NCBI RefSeq assembly: GCF_020740795.1
Contig: NC_067282.1
Location: 171,026,274-171,090,273, forward strand
Direction: 5' to 3'
DNA length: 64,000 nt
Source: Apus apus
Taxonomy: Eukaryota > Chordata > Aves > Apodiformes > Apodidae
The position numbers and the translations under genes are program-made. Below are positions 14,301 to 29,300 of the stretch, piece by piece; positions within the stretch are counted from its first letter, which is position 1, and the number at the start of each line of letters is the position of its first letter. The notes below the pieces were generated by a model. It searched no databases, was not told the origin of the DNA, and saw nothing but the letters and a program-made list of their open reading frames with translations.

Positions 14301-17300
14301 ACACCACATGCTGTTGCCCAGAGTCTCAGGAGCCATTGCCAAAGTTCTAGAAACTACTCATTATCCACACAGTGAGTCATCCTACTAAACTGAACATAAT
14401 CACGTTACCTTCAATTTTTGAACAATTACAAATCATCTTTAAGAAAGACATCAATATTTAGCTGATGAGGCTAACCAGCTCTTGAAGCGAGAACTCTGTC
14501 CTCATTACTGCTATTTCTCCTACTTGTCATCTTGTCACTGTACAAGAAAACTGGAAGCAATCAGAACAATCATTCTATGACTTGGAATGTGGCTACTTCG
14601 AAGGACCAGCATACCATTAAGTTACTTTCCTGTGTGCCAGTCCATTAATGCAACATCACTGAAGAAAAAAAAAAATGCAAAAATTAACTTCAGGAGACAA
14701 AATGAAGAAGCCAAACCATACTAATGGATCTGATGGCTCACTGGATCATTAGCACAAATGGATTTTAGAGACAAAGCCTCCCATTAAGTATATATATATA
14801 TGTATCTTAAGGGCAAGAGCCTGGCTTCTAAAAAAGTGGATGACGTTGGGTTTGACCACCAGTCGGACAAAGCCCCTAATTTGCCTGTGGCAAGACATGC
14901 TCTGCACCACTCCCTGGACATGCAGACATCTAAGCAGGACACTGCATGTCAGCAGCTTATATAAATTTGCTATATTCACCACTGTAAGAGTCTTCAATTA
15001 CAGGGAAATTTCAGACAAATCACCATAGTTCCAAGTTGGTGAAAACACAACAAATTTTAACTCAAAATATTACCAACCATCATTAATCTAGTTTGATCCA
15101 CCAATGCAGAGAGGTCTGGCCATATCCACAAGTCCTCACCTGCAATTAGTGAAAAGACAGATGACACTCAAAGGATTTGGTGGGGAAAAAAAAAAAAAAG
15201 AGAAGATCAAAGCATTTTGGCTAGCCCAGATATTTCAGCTTCAGATATTTTATAATAATCAACCTGAGACTTTGCTTTCCCTGACACACACAAAAGAGTC
15301 ACTTTCTGAAAAAAAAATTAACTCCTCATTTGGTATCTGCAGTCTTACCACCAGCAGCTGTGTCTTTTTAAGGCCAAAGCATAATTCATAAGAAATACTA
15401 GTTCATACATATAACTTGCTTGAGTGTTATTATCAGCCTTATGGTGATCGATCCTATGATCACTGCCAGGTTTTAACACAGAGAAACCAACTCCATTTAC
15501 CTTAAACCTCACCATTCATCAGCCCACTTCTCTTCTGTCTGCACTGAGAAAGCGAGGTAAAAGATAGGCAGCTAGGAATGAAGAATGAACACAAGCAGAG
15601 AGGGCAGTGACAGGAACAACAGCAGAAATGGGGCCACAGACCAATACTGCTTTTCAAGAAAAAGATGCATTTGTTCGCATGAAGTTTTTACTACCTAAAC
15701 CCAGAATTACTGGATAGCACAGCTCATTGGCTGTCTTCTGTTGTGTGCAAAGATGACTAAATGTAATCAAAACACTAAAAATGGTGAGACATCTTCAGCT
15801 GGATCACTGTATTTTATTAACTTCACATCTTCCCCTTTATTTCACAGAAAAATGTACATAACTTGTAATTCTGATTTGCATCACATCCCAGTAAAAAAGT
15901 GAAAGTTTGGGGAGAAAGCTTGTGTGCTTCTGGACATCTGTGTTAGCCAAAATACTTCAAGGAACACATGCCCATAGGAATAAATGGTAATAAATATATT
16001 GTATGATAATAGTGTCATATGTTCCACCCCAAAGCATTTTAGAAATTATGTGTAGGCAGCATCACTGCACCAGCTGCTGATACAGCAAATATAAAAAAGG
16101 AATATATATTAACAGGATGGGGGGGGAGGGGGGAAATATTGCAACCATGAGGAAGAACCTATTGTACTGATCACATTATAGGGCCATTGTCTGTTAAGCC
16201 CCACAGCTCCGTATACTACCTTTAAGAACACTGAAAATGTAACCCCATTACCACTTGGCTTCAAGTAGCTCCACAGAAGTTAGCAAATACAGAAAATTTT
16301 GTATCTGTATAAACACATTCCAATATGCATTCTAGTTCATCATGAGCTTCAAAAGAGGAAAAAATTCACTTTCAAATTGTAGTGTATAAAAGAAAGTACA
16401 TGGAATTAGATGTGTCCACTCTGGAAGGAAGAAAGGATAAGGCAGTTTTAGATTCTCCCAGGAGGCAAAACTATTTTTAATACATTTAGTCCATTAAATC
16501 ATCTTCACCACTGGAGCATAAAATTCCTCCCCTGCCCAATTCTATGTATGTTCTGTTATTAAACACCCCCTCTGCCAAAACTAGCCCCACTTCCTTCTGC
16601 TTGATCCTAAAAGTGTAAAACCAAGCATGACCCACATGGATTTTTACAATCCTCCAACTCACAAGTTGAAAGCACCTCTGACGGCTTGAAAAGAGGCCTC
16701 TGGCTTGTTGGATCTTTGACACTGAAGGTGGCACAGGCCAGCACTCCTCCCACCTCATCCTGCTAGTAGATCATCACCTCCTGCATGAAAAGTACTGCTC
16801 TACATGCTCTGTTACTGACCTCAACACTGCAGGCAAGCAGATGCTCTGATCTACCAGCTAGCTATAACCACTGTGTGGACCAAGCACAGAGTAGCACTGT
16901 TTTGCATATCCACAGTTGCATGAGCACATGAGGAGGGAATCTACAGGTAGGAGTGGACAGATCAGCATTACACAGAAGGAGAAACATGACTTTGGACTAA
17001 CAGATTTGAGTTCTGCCACCAAAGTGGTTTCTGCTTTCAGACAAGCAATCCAAGGTTGTTTTTGCTGGACAAGATAGGGTTCCAGAACCAATAAAAAAAT
17101 GAAGTTTTGCTACTGTGTTTGTGCCTAGAGAAGGTTCATTTTACTCACTTCCAACAAGTAGGGCTCAGGCAAATAGTGCAGTATGTTGACACACCACTGT
17201 GTCTTGTCAACACAGCATGAATATTTTCCATTGCGTTAGTCTTCATTTGTATCATAAATGTCACAAAAGGGGTCAGGACCTCACTGTGTCCTATATTAGA

Positions 17301-20300
17301 TATCACAGACAAAAACAGCAGAGCCAATCTTTGCCTGCAAAGTTCTTCAGTGCAAATCTAAAATACACAATGGACAGGAAATAACATCTCTGATTTTCAG
17401 AAACAAAGAACTAAGAGTCAAATGATTAGTCTCAGGAAGCATGCAACAGAGCCAAGAAACAAATCCAAACATGCTCAATTTCAGTCCAATGCTTCCTCTT
17501 CTTTTAGACTTCAGGCTCATAACCTTTTTACTGATTTCCCCCTTCAAAAACTGACAAAACAGTAAGTACTCTTAAAAAGAACCTTCTCTTTGAAGAAAGC
17601 CCTAAACCAACTCATTTGTTCTTTGAGGGTTTAAGACAAACAGAGGATCTGGGGAATTCTCTTACCAGAGAGCACTCTCTGGTCATGGGACTTTGTTTAT
17701 AGCTAAAATGTCTGAAAGAGAATATTGCCTGCACATTGTTTTGCCATATCTATTGAGGACTGATCTAGGGAACACCATTAAAACAGCGCTGCTTTGTGTA
17801 CTGTCTATCCTTCAACAGGAAATTAATCTACAAGCTCGTTACTCCTTTAAAAAGCTCACAACTGTATATACACATCATCCTTCAGCTTATCACAATCAGG
17901 ATTCAACCAAGAGAGACCTGCAGACTCAAGATGCTTCATTATCATCTTTAGTATTTTTTCTTTGTCATTCTCCCTCTTCCCTCCCATACACACTATCCAC
18001 TCCTGCCTTCCATACTGCATGTGTGTATACACTAGGATAGGATTGATAAGGTAAGAAAAGAGAAGACAAGTAAAGGTCCCTTCAATAGAGCCAGGTCTCC
18101 TTGACCCCAACATCACCTGCCCTCAAATGCGTGTTGTAATTTATCTTTTGGGAGTGATGGACAGTTACACCTAATAAGTATAAGTATGTGTATTTACAAG
18201 GTGAATAATATTAATAACTGTATTGCTTCTCAAATATTTGGCAGATATGATACACCCTGAGAAGTATGCCAAACTTTTCCAGCATCAATGAAAACACCTG
18301 AAGTATCAGACACCTGTAATGAAGGCATCTGGAAATCAGTTATGTAACCAGTTTCTAGCAGTTTACAGCACAAAGGGGTGGAGCTGTCATGACCAGTTTC
18401 CCATCTAGGGCGGCACCACATTCACAGGCACTGAATCAGTGCAGGCAGGGCTGGCAGCAGTCCCTTGATTCTTAGGCTGTTCTCAGTGGCACAAGATGCT
18501 TATGCAATCAGATCATGTAGGTGAGAAGATAAAAGCCCTCAAAAGCACCACAGATTGTTCCAACAGAAGCACAGACGTACCTGCAACCCCCTTGAACCTG
18601 TCTATAACCTCTCTCCATTCATAAATGGCTGTTTCCATGAATGAGGGAGTTGCAGAAAGACTTGACATCTGTAGAGTTACAGGGCTAAGGCCAGCAACAG
18701 CAGAACTCGTGCACCCATCTCCTAGATCTACAGTCAACCCAGTAGAGCACAAAACCCCCATTTTCCTGAGCTCTTTAGGAAAGCACTCAGCAGCAAGCTA
18801 CAAGCTTTTCTTAAACCTGTTCCTACAACACAGTCACATGGAAAGCTAGGAATATGTTAATACTTAAATGCTTTACACCACACACCAACTCTCACCATTT
18901 CACCATTAAAAAGGCAGTATTCTGCAGCATCTGGAGTTTCTAGGTCAAACTGGGTTTGAGGAGAGAAGAATTAAGTTTGCTGATAATTCACCAACTCTGA
19001 GCACACAATGGACTTCAACCAGTGCCAACGGGCTATGTAAAAGGGTGGCCTATTTCGCTCCAGGCCCATCCCTGGGAATTGACTGTTCCCAGAACCTTCC
19101 AGGAGAGAATTGTAAGAACTCCTGAAAAGTAGAAACCAACTAAAAAAAAAAAAATCTACTCTGACATTACAAAACAGATGCAATGTAGAAACCTTTATCT
19201 TAACATAGGATTCAATGGCTGCACTGAAAGGATAAGGCTGAGATTTAACATGCAATTAGACTATCCATGCCAAAACCAAAAAGGGGCTTAAATATAGTAT
19301 TGATTGATCACAAGACAGAAGTCAGTTAGCTCCTTTTATTATACCAGTAATAGAGGACAACAAACTTGCACAACTGAGTAGGCCTGATATTCTATTAAAG
19401 CTATTTGTATTCCCTGCAGTGCCCATAAATCCTCATTCTGGGCTGCAGCATTATTGCAGTAGGTGCTGTAAAAGCACAGCAAAAAAACCAGACTGCCTGC
19501 TTTATAATAATTAAGTGAGAAAAAAGAAAACACACTAGCACACGCAGGAGCTTAAGGAGACAGTGAGATGATGTTGGAAAGCATGGTGGATAGTTGTCTT
19601 AATATAATAGCTGCTATTGTGTTTCTGTAAGCTTCATGGCAAAGATGAGTACCAAGGGACCCACATGAAGGCATAAGGTGAAGATGAGAGCTGAGAGATT
19701 TGGTTTTAATCATCAACTCAAGTTCAACATGGTTAAACACCTACAAGGAAATACCAACATGGGGGGAAACTGAGAAGGTGCTTGTTTTAAAACAACATGT
19801 GGGATGGAAGTAGGAGGCATGAGCTAACCTTGAATACTGCATGAGAAATGACAAGGATGTGACAAGAGAGAAGAGTAGGTTGTAAAGAGCCTTGAATATT
19901 AAAGCAATAAGAGCAAGACATTGACTAGATCAACAATGGCCAAAAGGGAAGCACAGGCATTCAGCACTCATGTGAACACCTATGTACAAACACTAAAATG
20001 TAGGTGTGTTAATTGCAAGCTGAAGTCCACTGCTACATTTAATTCTTTGTACATACATATATTGTCTTACAAAAGGACAAGAGGATACGCAACAGGAAAA
20101 CAGTTGGCAGAAGCTTTCTATGTCTCAAATCCTTCCAACAAGAAGCAGAACTTCTCTTAATCAGAGAAAAAAATATAGAAAAGAGGATGATCTTATGTCA
20201 TGAAATTGGGGAGGAAGGGGTGAATTAAAAAATCAGGTTTCTTACTATTTCTTTCTAATTTGTCTCAGCTGTATAGATAAATGCTAAAGTTGTAACTGTT

Positions 20301-23300
20301 ATTTGAGGAGCACAGTGATCTTTCTTGTCCTGATGAAAAAAAATAAAAGAAATTTGGGGAAGAGGGGAAGTAAATTAATTTTGCTTATCACCCTCACATG
20401 CCAACTATAACAGCAAAGCAATTACATTAAGCAGATAGTGGCATCTCATGAGCAAAGTAAAAGACACGTCCATGCAAGGACTGCTAAAGTAACAATATAT
20501 TTTAACTGCTGTAGTAACGAGCAACATAAAGTCTAGAGTTAACAACTGGAATAAAAGCCATAGCAATGCTGACATGCTTGATAAAATATATAGAGAGGAC
20601 CTTTTAAATTAAACACAAAGTAATTAATTGAAGTGAGGTCTCAGAAAGCAAATGCCTTTTTTTTTTTTTGTAAGAGAAATTAACTGTCTCTGCTGAAGCA
20701 CAGAACTAAAAATATTATTTTGGTAAGGAATAGATCAAGAAGAAAAACCATCAAAGAGGTCTGCATAAAAATATTGCTGAAAACAATAACTATAAAAATT
20801 AAGAAACGTTCCCTAACCTTGCTAAATGGTATGAAGTAAATGCATATCTTGGCCAGTATTCACACCCCAGAATCCTGCTTAAATGCTACATGATCATTTT
20901 AAAAAACAAAACACCAAGTCAGCAGAAAAACTAATAAAATTTATGAAAAAAAATTCTGACAGGTATGATTCGTAGGCATGCTTATGATAATATTTATAGA
21001 AGAATGGAGGCCATAGCAGATTTCAGGCTCCCAGCTCTAAAACTGAGCTGCTTTTCCTCTGTTAGAATCTTATTATTTGCACATGGCATAAAAACTGGAT
21101 TTTACAGTGTGCATTGCTGACTTCATTGGTCTCAGCTGCTATTTCAGAAATAGCAAGATTTTAATCCTCCCAACATCATTAACAAAAGAAAAACCACCCT
21201 GTGTCCCCAGGACAAGTTATCCACAGACACAACACTTTCAAATTTCTTAGATTAAAAATTGCCAAAGTTAGAAAAACTGCTAACCACAAAATGCCTTTGC
21301 TTCAGGCCAGGAAACATGGGAATGGAACAATGTTTATACTTAAGTTTTTGTATGTTGTTGAGTACTTATTTGCAGTAATACTAAAATACATGTGTCAAAG
21401 ACTAGGCTCAGGCTATGCAAGGCTTTCATTAGATATGTAAAGAGACAGGCTGTTCCTGCACTTTCTAAGGATAAGACTCCTGCTTCCAGCAGGGATCTTT
21501 CCTCGTCCAGTACACATTGCCTCTGTGGACAGACCTCTGTTACAAAGGAACAGAAACAAAACGCTTTCTGGCCTTGGGGAGGGGAATGGGGTTCATGCCT
21601 CACAGAGCTCTCAGCACCACAATCAGGATCAGTCAATACAGAAGTCCTCCACCACCATTCAAGTTCTTTGATCACATGTACGTTGGCTCCCATTTGCAGG
21701 TGCCACTAATTCTGTAAAGAAATGGCAACTTTCCCATGAAATTTAGTGTGCACATGAAGCTATTGCAACCCCAGGTCCTACAGTTTACAAAGTGCCTTTC
21801 ATCTGCCATGTGGGCCACAGCTTCACAGAGCCCTTTCTGCAAGCTTTGGAAAGGGATGCAGCTAACAAAGCAAACAAACCTCAGACTACCACCTCCCCTT
21901 CCTGAAAAAATATGTATGTTAGTGATCTAAGCAAGTTTGACACAGGAAGGTTTTTTGCTGAAGTTCATCAGTAAGATGAAGAGGAGAAAAAAAAGTTATC
22001 AGTCATGACAACATTACTCCAAGCTCTCTTACTCAGCAGTTAGATAACAACATTTCAGTTCATAACTCACTCTTGCAGGGCAAGTTTATTGAACTGAATG
22101 CATTTAGGACTAATCAAAGACTCATTTAATACTGCAGCCTCGAACCAGTAAAATTGACCTAGAACATGTACACCACCATGCAAAAGCATGAGTTCCAATA
22201 ACAGCAAAGCTCCAATTGTTTATTTACTACTGCATAGCTTGAGATAACTCACTTCATTCCTCTGAACACGTGCTTCCTCTACCAGCCTTTAAGTGGTTCT
22301 TGTCTCATTAAAAGTTTGTTTTTCAGAGAGCCTGCTACCATGTCCAGTGATCAGCTCATTAGGTTCCTGACTTCACTGGGCTTCTCTAGACATTGCTATA
22401 AATATTTAATTCCTCAGACTTCAAAAAACAAAACAAACAAGCCAACCACCAGCTGTGTACATCGATCACCTCCTCATTCTGACCTCCTTTAGTCTCAGCA
22501 GACACTTCAGGATCTAAGACCCAGTAGCTATTGCTTTCAGTGACCACTGGATGAGATCGGAAATTAGCAGTAACACATTGAGGAAAAAAAACCAAAATCC
22601 CACATTAAACTGTTTGCTATCAACAATGTCTAATCCAACCCAGGAACCAAAAACTGTTCATTCTCTGTATTTTGGCCATATGTACTGTATGGATGGCAGG
22701 GAAAACATTGATCAGGCTGCTATGATTTTAGATAAAACGTAGCAAGAGGTTTCCAGTTTCTAAGAAAGAAACATAAATGACAGGTTTGTGTCACTTTCTT
22801 TTTAGTAAGTGTTCTAGTAAGATCATGGAACATGGAAATGGAACATGGACTTCACTTCCTTGGCAAATTTCAAGGGTGTGTAAGGAACACTCATTTACTG
22901 CTCAGTAAGTCAAATTCAGGTTACTAACAGTTTCAAGGAGAAAAGCATTTTAAAATTTGAGGTTCTCGTTTAACTTCTCTTCCAGAGTGGCTCCAGCGTA
23001 GAATTATAAGCAGGACTATTGATCCAAACAAAGTTCACAGCTCACTTTTCTAGTGTCTTGGTTTTAAATGTCAAGTTTATCTCACAAAGCTGCAGAAACA
23101 TAACTGTTAGCACTGCCGGATGCTCCATAAATCAGTCTATTCCTAGAACTAATTATCCCAAGCAGCTGGTATCTTCCATTTGATCTTCAGTATCCAGGAA
23201 ATCTTTTCTTCAAAGACTAGCTCAAGAGAAGAACATTAGGCATGGGTCATATTCAGAGATAAAATGCATCTGTGTTACTTAAAAGCCATGTACCCTGTTG

Positions 23301-26300
23301 GACATTTGCAATAAAGCCCCATTAATCCTCCTACAAGTTACAATGATAAAAAAGGAGTGTCATTAGATTTCATTATGAAAAAGAACAGCACAGCTACTTG
23401 TATTGAAGTGTAATCCCCAGAAGAATAAAAGAGGAGGTAGTGCTAAACTTGACAAGTCTGAAAGACTATGCATACAATCTAACTGCACAACTTTTAATCT
23501 CAGGTTGTTGCCACATCCAAAAGCTCATCAGAGAAAGATTTAAGATTGCAATGACATTGTATTATAGCTATGCTCACACAGCCACCCACGCTGTGAGATA
23601 TACACACAAATACACCCTTACATCTTGATTGTCTGATATTTGCCATAGATACCGTGGTTTTTCACTACCTGCAGGAATCAGAGCAGGACCTGTCATCAAT
23701 TCAGAGCATCTAAGGGGCTTGTGAAATAAAATGCATTCACGTGCACTCCTCACACATTGCTTCTTCACAAATGGCCTTTGGCAGCACCGGCTTCTTGCAA
23801 ATTCCCACCAAGTGCCATGAATTTCTAGGTTACAACCTGGATGCTGACAACACCTCGCAGCAAAGTGTGTGACCTCCTTCACAAGCAGACCTGTGGTCTG
23901 AGCCCTTTGTCCTGCTAGGCCATGCACCCCACTCCTTCCCTCCTGACTGACACTTGCCCTGTCCCAGGCCGACCCACTGGGTTGGAGCAGGATGAGCTCC
24001 ATTTCACACTGTCCCTGAACCTCTTTGGGAAGCAGCACCTTGTCTCATTTAACCAAAATAATCTCAGAGTGACTAAACAAAAGCCTTTGTTCTCCAGTTC
24101 TTCAGAGAACTGTTAGACTTCTCAGATTCTGCCAGTGGACAGGTATCCATCTGAAACAGCTGCAAGTGAAAAGAGGGCACAGTGGTGCCTGACAGTTATT
24201 TCTGATGTCATGACTGACTGACAGGACTGTAGATTAAGAACCCGCTCTTCGGACTCCTGCTATTGTCAGCAAACAGCAGCATCCTTCCTCTAGGTGACTG
24301 CATGCCTCCTCAGCTCCAGCTGATCTAATCTCACCTTCCAAAGTTACTACAGTACTAGAGAAATACAGTAAGTTTGAGAACCACTTTGCTCAGACAAACA
24401 GCATGTAAATACCACAAGTATTTTTTGCTTAGTAATCCAACGCCCCCACCCCAATAATCTATCGCATTAATCCCTAGTTCTAATGCTCAGGAAGTATTTT
24501 ATGTAACAAGTACTATCCAATACATCAGCTTTCCATCACACAGCTGTTGTGAAAAGTGTAACTCAGTGCACTCTAAACCCTACATACATCACAAAATTAA
24601 TCTTGCAAGGTCAGCTACCACTTTGCAACAGTGGTAGAATTAGTTACATAGAGGAGTATGGGAAAAAAGGCAAGCAGTCAGCTTCTGAGTTGTATGCATA
24701 CCCAAAACAAACAACCTCAGGTGTAGCACTAACTCGACCATTTTACTGTTGTCACAGCTGCTAGCACACTGACAAACAGCATTTACATCATCTATACCAA
24801 ATGTTGCAGGAGAGGAATTTGGTAGCAATTCTGCAACCTATACATTAATACACTGAACAACCTGCATTTTTTGTTGCAAACTGGGCCTAGAATCAGCAGC
24901 CAGATTATCACTTACAGAAGGATTTACTACATTTACTGTACAAATTCATGATAAGCAATGAAGTATTTATTCTGCAACAGTAATTTTTTTTATATTGTAA
25001 CCATATTCAGTTGTTACTATCCCATCAAATTTCTACATAACACAAAAAATATTCTAGAACTGTTGGAGGAAGGGAGTAAATTAGCTGCAGTGGCTGATGC
25101 TCTCACCACCTTGGGTGACCATGACAGGATGCCCGCTTCCCCCCAGCAGCAGAGACCAACTACTGAACATGCCTATGTGACACACTTCAGAAGGGTCAAT
25201 TTAGTCCCCTTTTCCCTCACCCCAGATGTCTGTCATTTTCCAGGACAAGTCATCAAAGTGGGGCAAGAAGAAAAGATGGAGGGGTATAGGTCTGAATTTC
25301 ACAGGGCCCACAGTTTGTAGAAGATGGACACTATGACTGGTTGATGTGGGTCTCACTACACTCCTTTGGTACTGGTATCTCCAAAATGCTAAGTTGCTGC
25401 ACTGGGCTGCCACCTCCCCAGCACAACATGCCATCAATCAGCTGATCTACTGTGGCTTCTTGATTCTGCCTGTGGCACATTTGGGGCTCAACAGGCAGCT
25501 GAAAGCTCTCTCCTCTCAGAGGCAAGTGCTTGAGGGCAGCTGATCATTCTGCTCAGCTCCCACCTGCCTCTGAACCCTTGGCATCTCCCTTTCCTTGGAA
25601 AATCCCATCCCTCCAGAGAGAAGCAGCTCACTTTAACTGGGAAAAGAGCAGCATCAGTGAGCCAGGAGGTAGCACCTTGTGGGAAACTGTTCTTTTCTTC
25701 CTCACATAAGTCTTCAAGCAGGCAATGATCTCTTAGTCAGCACGCTACACACTGTCCCCATGAATTTACCAACAGAAGCAATCCCAGCTCTGAATGCAGC
25801 CAGCTTCCAAAAGTAACAGTGGCACAATATTAAAAAAAAAAAACAACAAACCACAAACCAAAACAACCACCACCAAACCTGATCAGTCACCCAGGCTTGT
25901 AAAAAAGACAATTCAACTTCTGGATCCTGCCACTAGTCAAAACAGCCACCAAGACAGTTTGCTGAGTTAAATCTTAGACAATGCAGCTGAAGGAGACCAA
26001 AATATAAGCAATTTTCATAAGTTTTAACCAACAATGGAATATGAGATGGTATTTGAGTTGGGCAAGGCTGTATTTTTGATGGAGGTAAGACACTTCAGCA
26101 GTGAGAAGTAGGGACAAAGAAGCATAGCAGGGAAAGGAAGGATTCCTATAATCCCAAAAAAAGTAGATGGAAAACATATGGTTTAGAAATGTGTGTTGGC
26201 TCCTCAGCTCTCTAAACCAGCCTGGCAATCTCAGTGTTGAGCAGCCAGGGAGTGAACTGCAGAGATGGCTGTGTGTTCCCAGGAAGATCTCCAGTAACAA

Positions 26301-29300
26301 AGTTAGCTGCAACCACTGTAATGGAAAGCTCTGTCATAAAGTAACAGCTTGTGGAGAGCAAAGTCCTTCACAGCAGAATGTTATCTTTGATAAAAACATA
26401 TTACAAAATGCTAAAAGCACAATTTTTACTCTTTTTTTGGATTAAACATTTTAACATCTTCCTTGAAAATGTCTTGTTATGTAACATGAAATGAGAAAGG
26501 GTGAGGTGTCAAAAACTGAACAAAGAATTTTAGTTCAAAATTTTCAGAATTTTGCTTCATAAGCAATTGACTTTTGTGGGTGGGTGTTTTATTTCATGCT
26601 GGAACAAGATATTTTTGTTGCTGTATTCTTAAAGCAGAATTTCCCTCAAAGTGAGGATTCCAGGATCTGTACCGCTCTAAGCACAGGCTCTTGACATCTA
26701 TTTGAATTTGATATTCTGCAATAGCACATACCACAAAAAAAACTTCAGATATGACCAAATCAGACTGCAAACCCAGCTTCTTTCTTTCAAGAAAAAATAT
26801 TTTTTTTTAAAAATCTCCTTTCTAATACCAGAAAAGGAAAGAAATTTGACTTCATCTTGGGAGTCAAGAAACTTAAATTAGCCCCTAAGTGTCTTCTGAG
26901 GGATACCAAACCTGCACAATCACACGATTTGCCAGGCTTGTAAGCAAACTGATTGGACAGTTTGCCATTTTAGAATTTATATTACAGTGAAGAATATCAG
27001 TAGAAGATGGCAGTCTGCTGAAGCATTTTTCATTAGCCAGCCAAGGGCTTCTATGGACTCGCACGCCAGGCAGCTTTCTGGGGCTGGTGCAGATTGTCCT
27101 GAAGAGCTGACTAGAAATGATAAAATGAAGTGGTCTCTCCCTATGGGGCTTACCAATGATACTGCTCATTAAATGATCAAAGATGTTAAAATTCATTACC
27201 TACAAGATCCATACCCAGTATGCATATCCCATCAGTGGCAAAATTACACTTTAAGCCTAGGAACTTAGCTGATAATTCTCTAGGAGAATATTCCATGATA
27301 GGCAATGGAGCACCACAGTGCTGTACCAGTATTTTACTGACTTGCTGCTCTATTAAACCACTTCCCCTCACACTGCTTCCCCAGGTCTTAGCATCCTGGC
27401 AGTGCCACTCCAGAACCAGTTCCAAGACCATATTCTCACCAAAAGAAAGCAATCAAGGAATTCACTACCTAAAAACTCTCCAGGATTATTCACTTAGTGA
27501 TTATTGTCAGCATTTAACAGAGAGACGACACTTTTCATGTGGGTAACTCCCAAAACTGCATAAAATGCTTTGATAGCAAACTCCCAATGGCATTTAAAAC
27601 AAAAATAATTGCCCTTGCAAAGCAACACAATCTTGTTCAGTGTTACACGCTGCTGGTATTACGCCAGATGACACTCACTTTTCTGTTCTTTCTCTCAAAC
27701 TCATTAACAGACACCCAGAATACACAATCTAAGTTACATTAGCAAATACTAAATACAAAATACACCTAATCCTTGAAACATTTCTCCATGACCTGGTGCA
27801 CAGCAGTGAATGATACTGTTTGCAGTCCTCCTCCTCCAAGCCCAGTGTTAAAAGGCAAGTAACCGTTCTCAGTCCAGGCTCCCATTGCAATGGAAGAAGC
27901 TTTCAGATTTCCTAGAATCTTGGCTGGCTGAAGCTGAGTGAAATATGATTATCAAACAGCATTTAGTTTTGTATTCATCACTACAGGTGGTTATTTCAGT
28001 GGGTTCTCCAGTAATATTTTTAAGCCTCACACAATTTATTAATAATGCTGGATAACAATGAACACGTCAGTTAAGATCATTGTTATATCTACAGCCATTT
28101 TTCCTTGTGCACAGCCCATACCCAAGGGACTGGCAAATGAACTTCACCATCCAGATCAGAGGAACTGCCCCCCAGTAGCCCAGTGTAGCTTACGGACCAA
28201 GCACATGGCCATCATTCCCACTGAGCCAAGCTCCAGCATCCCTAAGTACAGGTTCTCTCCTCTTCTAACTGTCTCACTACTTCACCACCTGCAAACCAGC
28301 ACAGGACATGGAATGGATTACAAAATCCTTGCTAACAAGTTCTCAGCCCACCCACCTCCACATCTTGAGTCACAAGTAACAGTGAAAGCTCTATGAGAGA
28401 GTTATGCTCTATGCAGCGTAACTGGCAGTTTGAGAGAAATGGCAATAATTAAGAATCAATAGCAATATTCTGTTTATTTACACACATATGGTTACAAGTA
28501 GGCAACTGGTTATAAAGAAAATTCAGCCTACCTTTGGCAACAGTTTAAACAAAGAACTTAAGGTGACTATGACATTTTCAAGCTCATGATTCTGTTTAGT
28601 TCCATCTGCCTTTCCCCACCAAAAGGCTTCAAAGGACAAGAGATCAGGTAGAACTATGTTAAGAACAATTTTTAGGAGAAAAAAAAATCCACAAGGAACA
28701 TTTCTTCAGTATAAATTTCAAAAAGCCACAGCATCAATTTAAAGGATCCAATTCATTAGCACCCACAAAGGGCAGAGACTAATAATGTATAAGCACACAA
28801 ACACAGATGAGGTAATAGAAAAGCTACTGAACTGAAACATGCAGCCAATTGAGTCATTTGAGGATGACTCACATGAAATCAGAATCATGGTTTCCTTCCA
28901 TAAGAAGTAAACCTCCTATTTTAACCACATCAAAGGAGGAATGTACTTCTGATAGATCAATTAAATAGTTATTGCTATAAAAGTTACTGGAGCAGATTCA
29001 TCTGGCTTCAAACATCAGAGCTACTGAGTTAAATTTAAAATTTATTAGACGAACACCTTGGAAATGAGACATAGTTTTCTAAATTAATTACCTGTTTCAC
29101 ATCCACTATGAAATCTGAATTAGCGTTGGAGATGAACACAGCAAGTACATCATGATAGTCTCTTTTTTAATTGCAAATGCAACACAAGAAATTGCAGAGA
29201 CATTAGTATATTTAATTTTTAATACAGAACATCCTCCTCTTTAATATATATTTCAGATGTTAAAGTGAGGAACTTGAAAAGCAAATACAAGCTTAAAACT

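Noticed and set aside
23574..24038. 154-codon minus-strand frame
   Set aside because: No domain, no splice support and no family similarity recognised.
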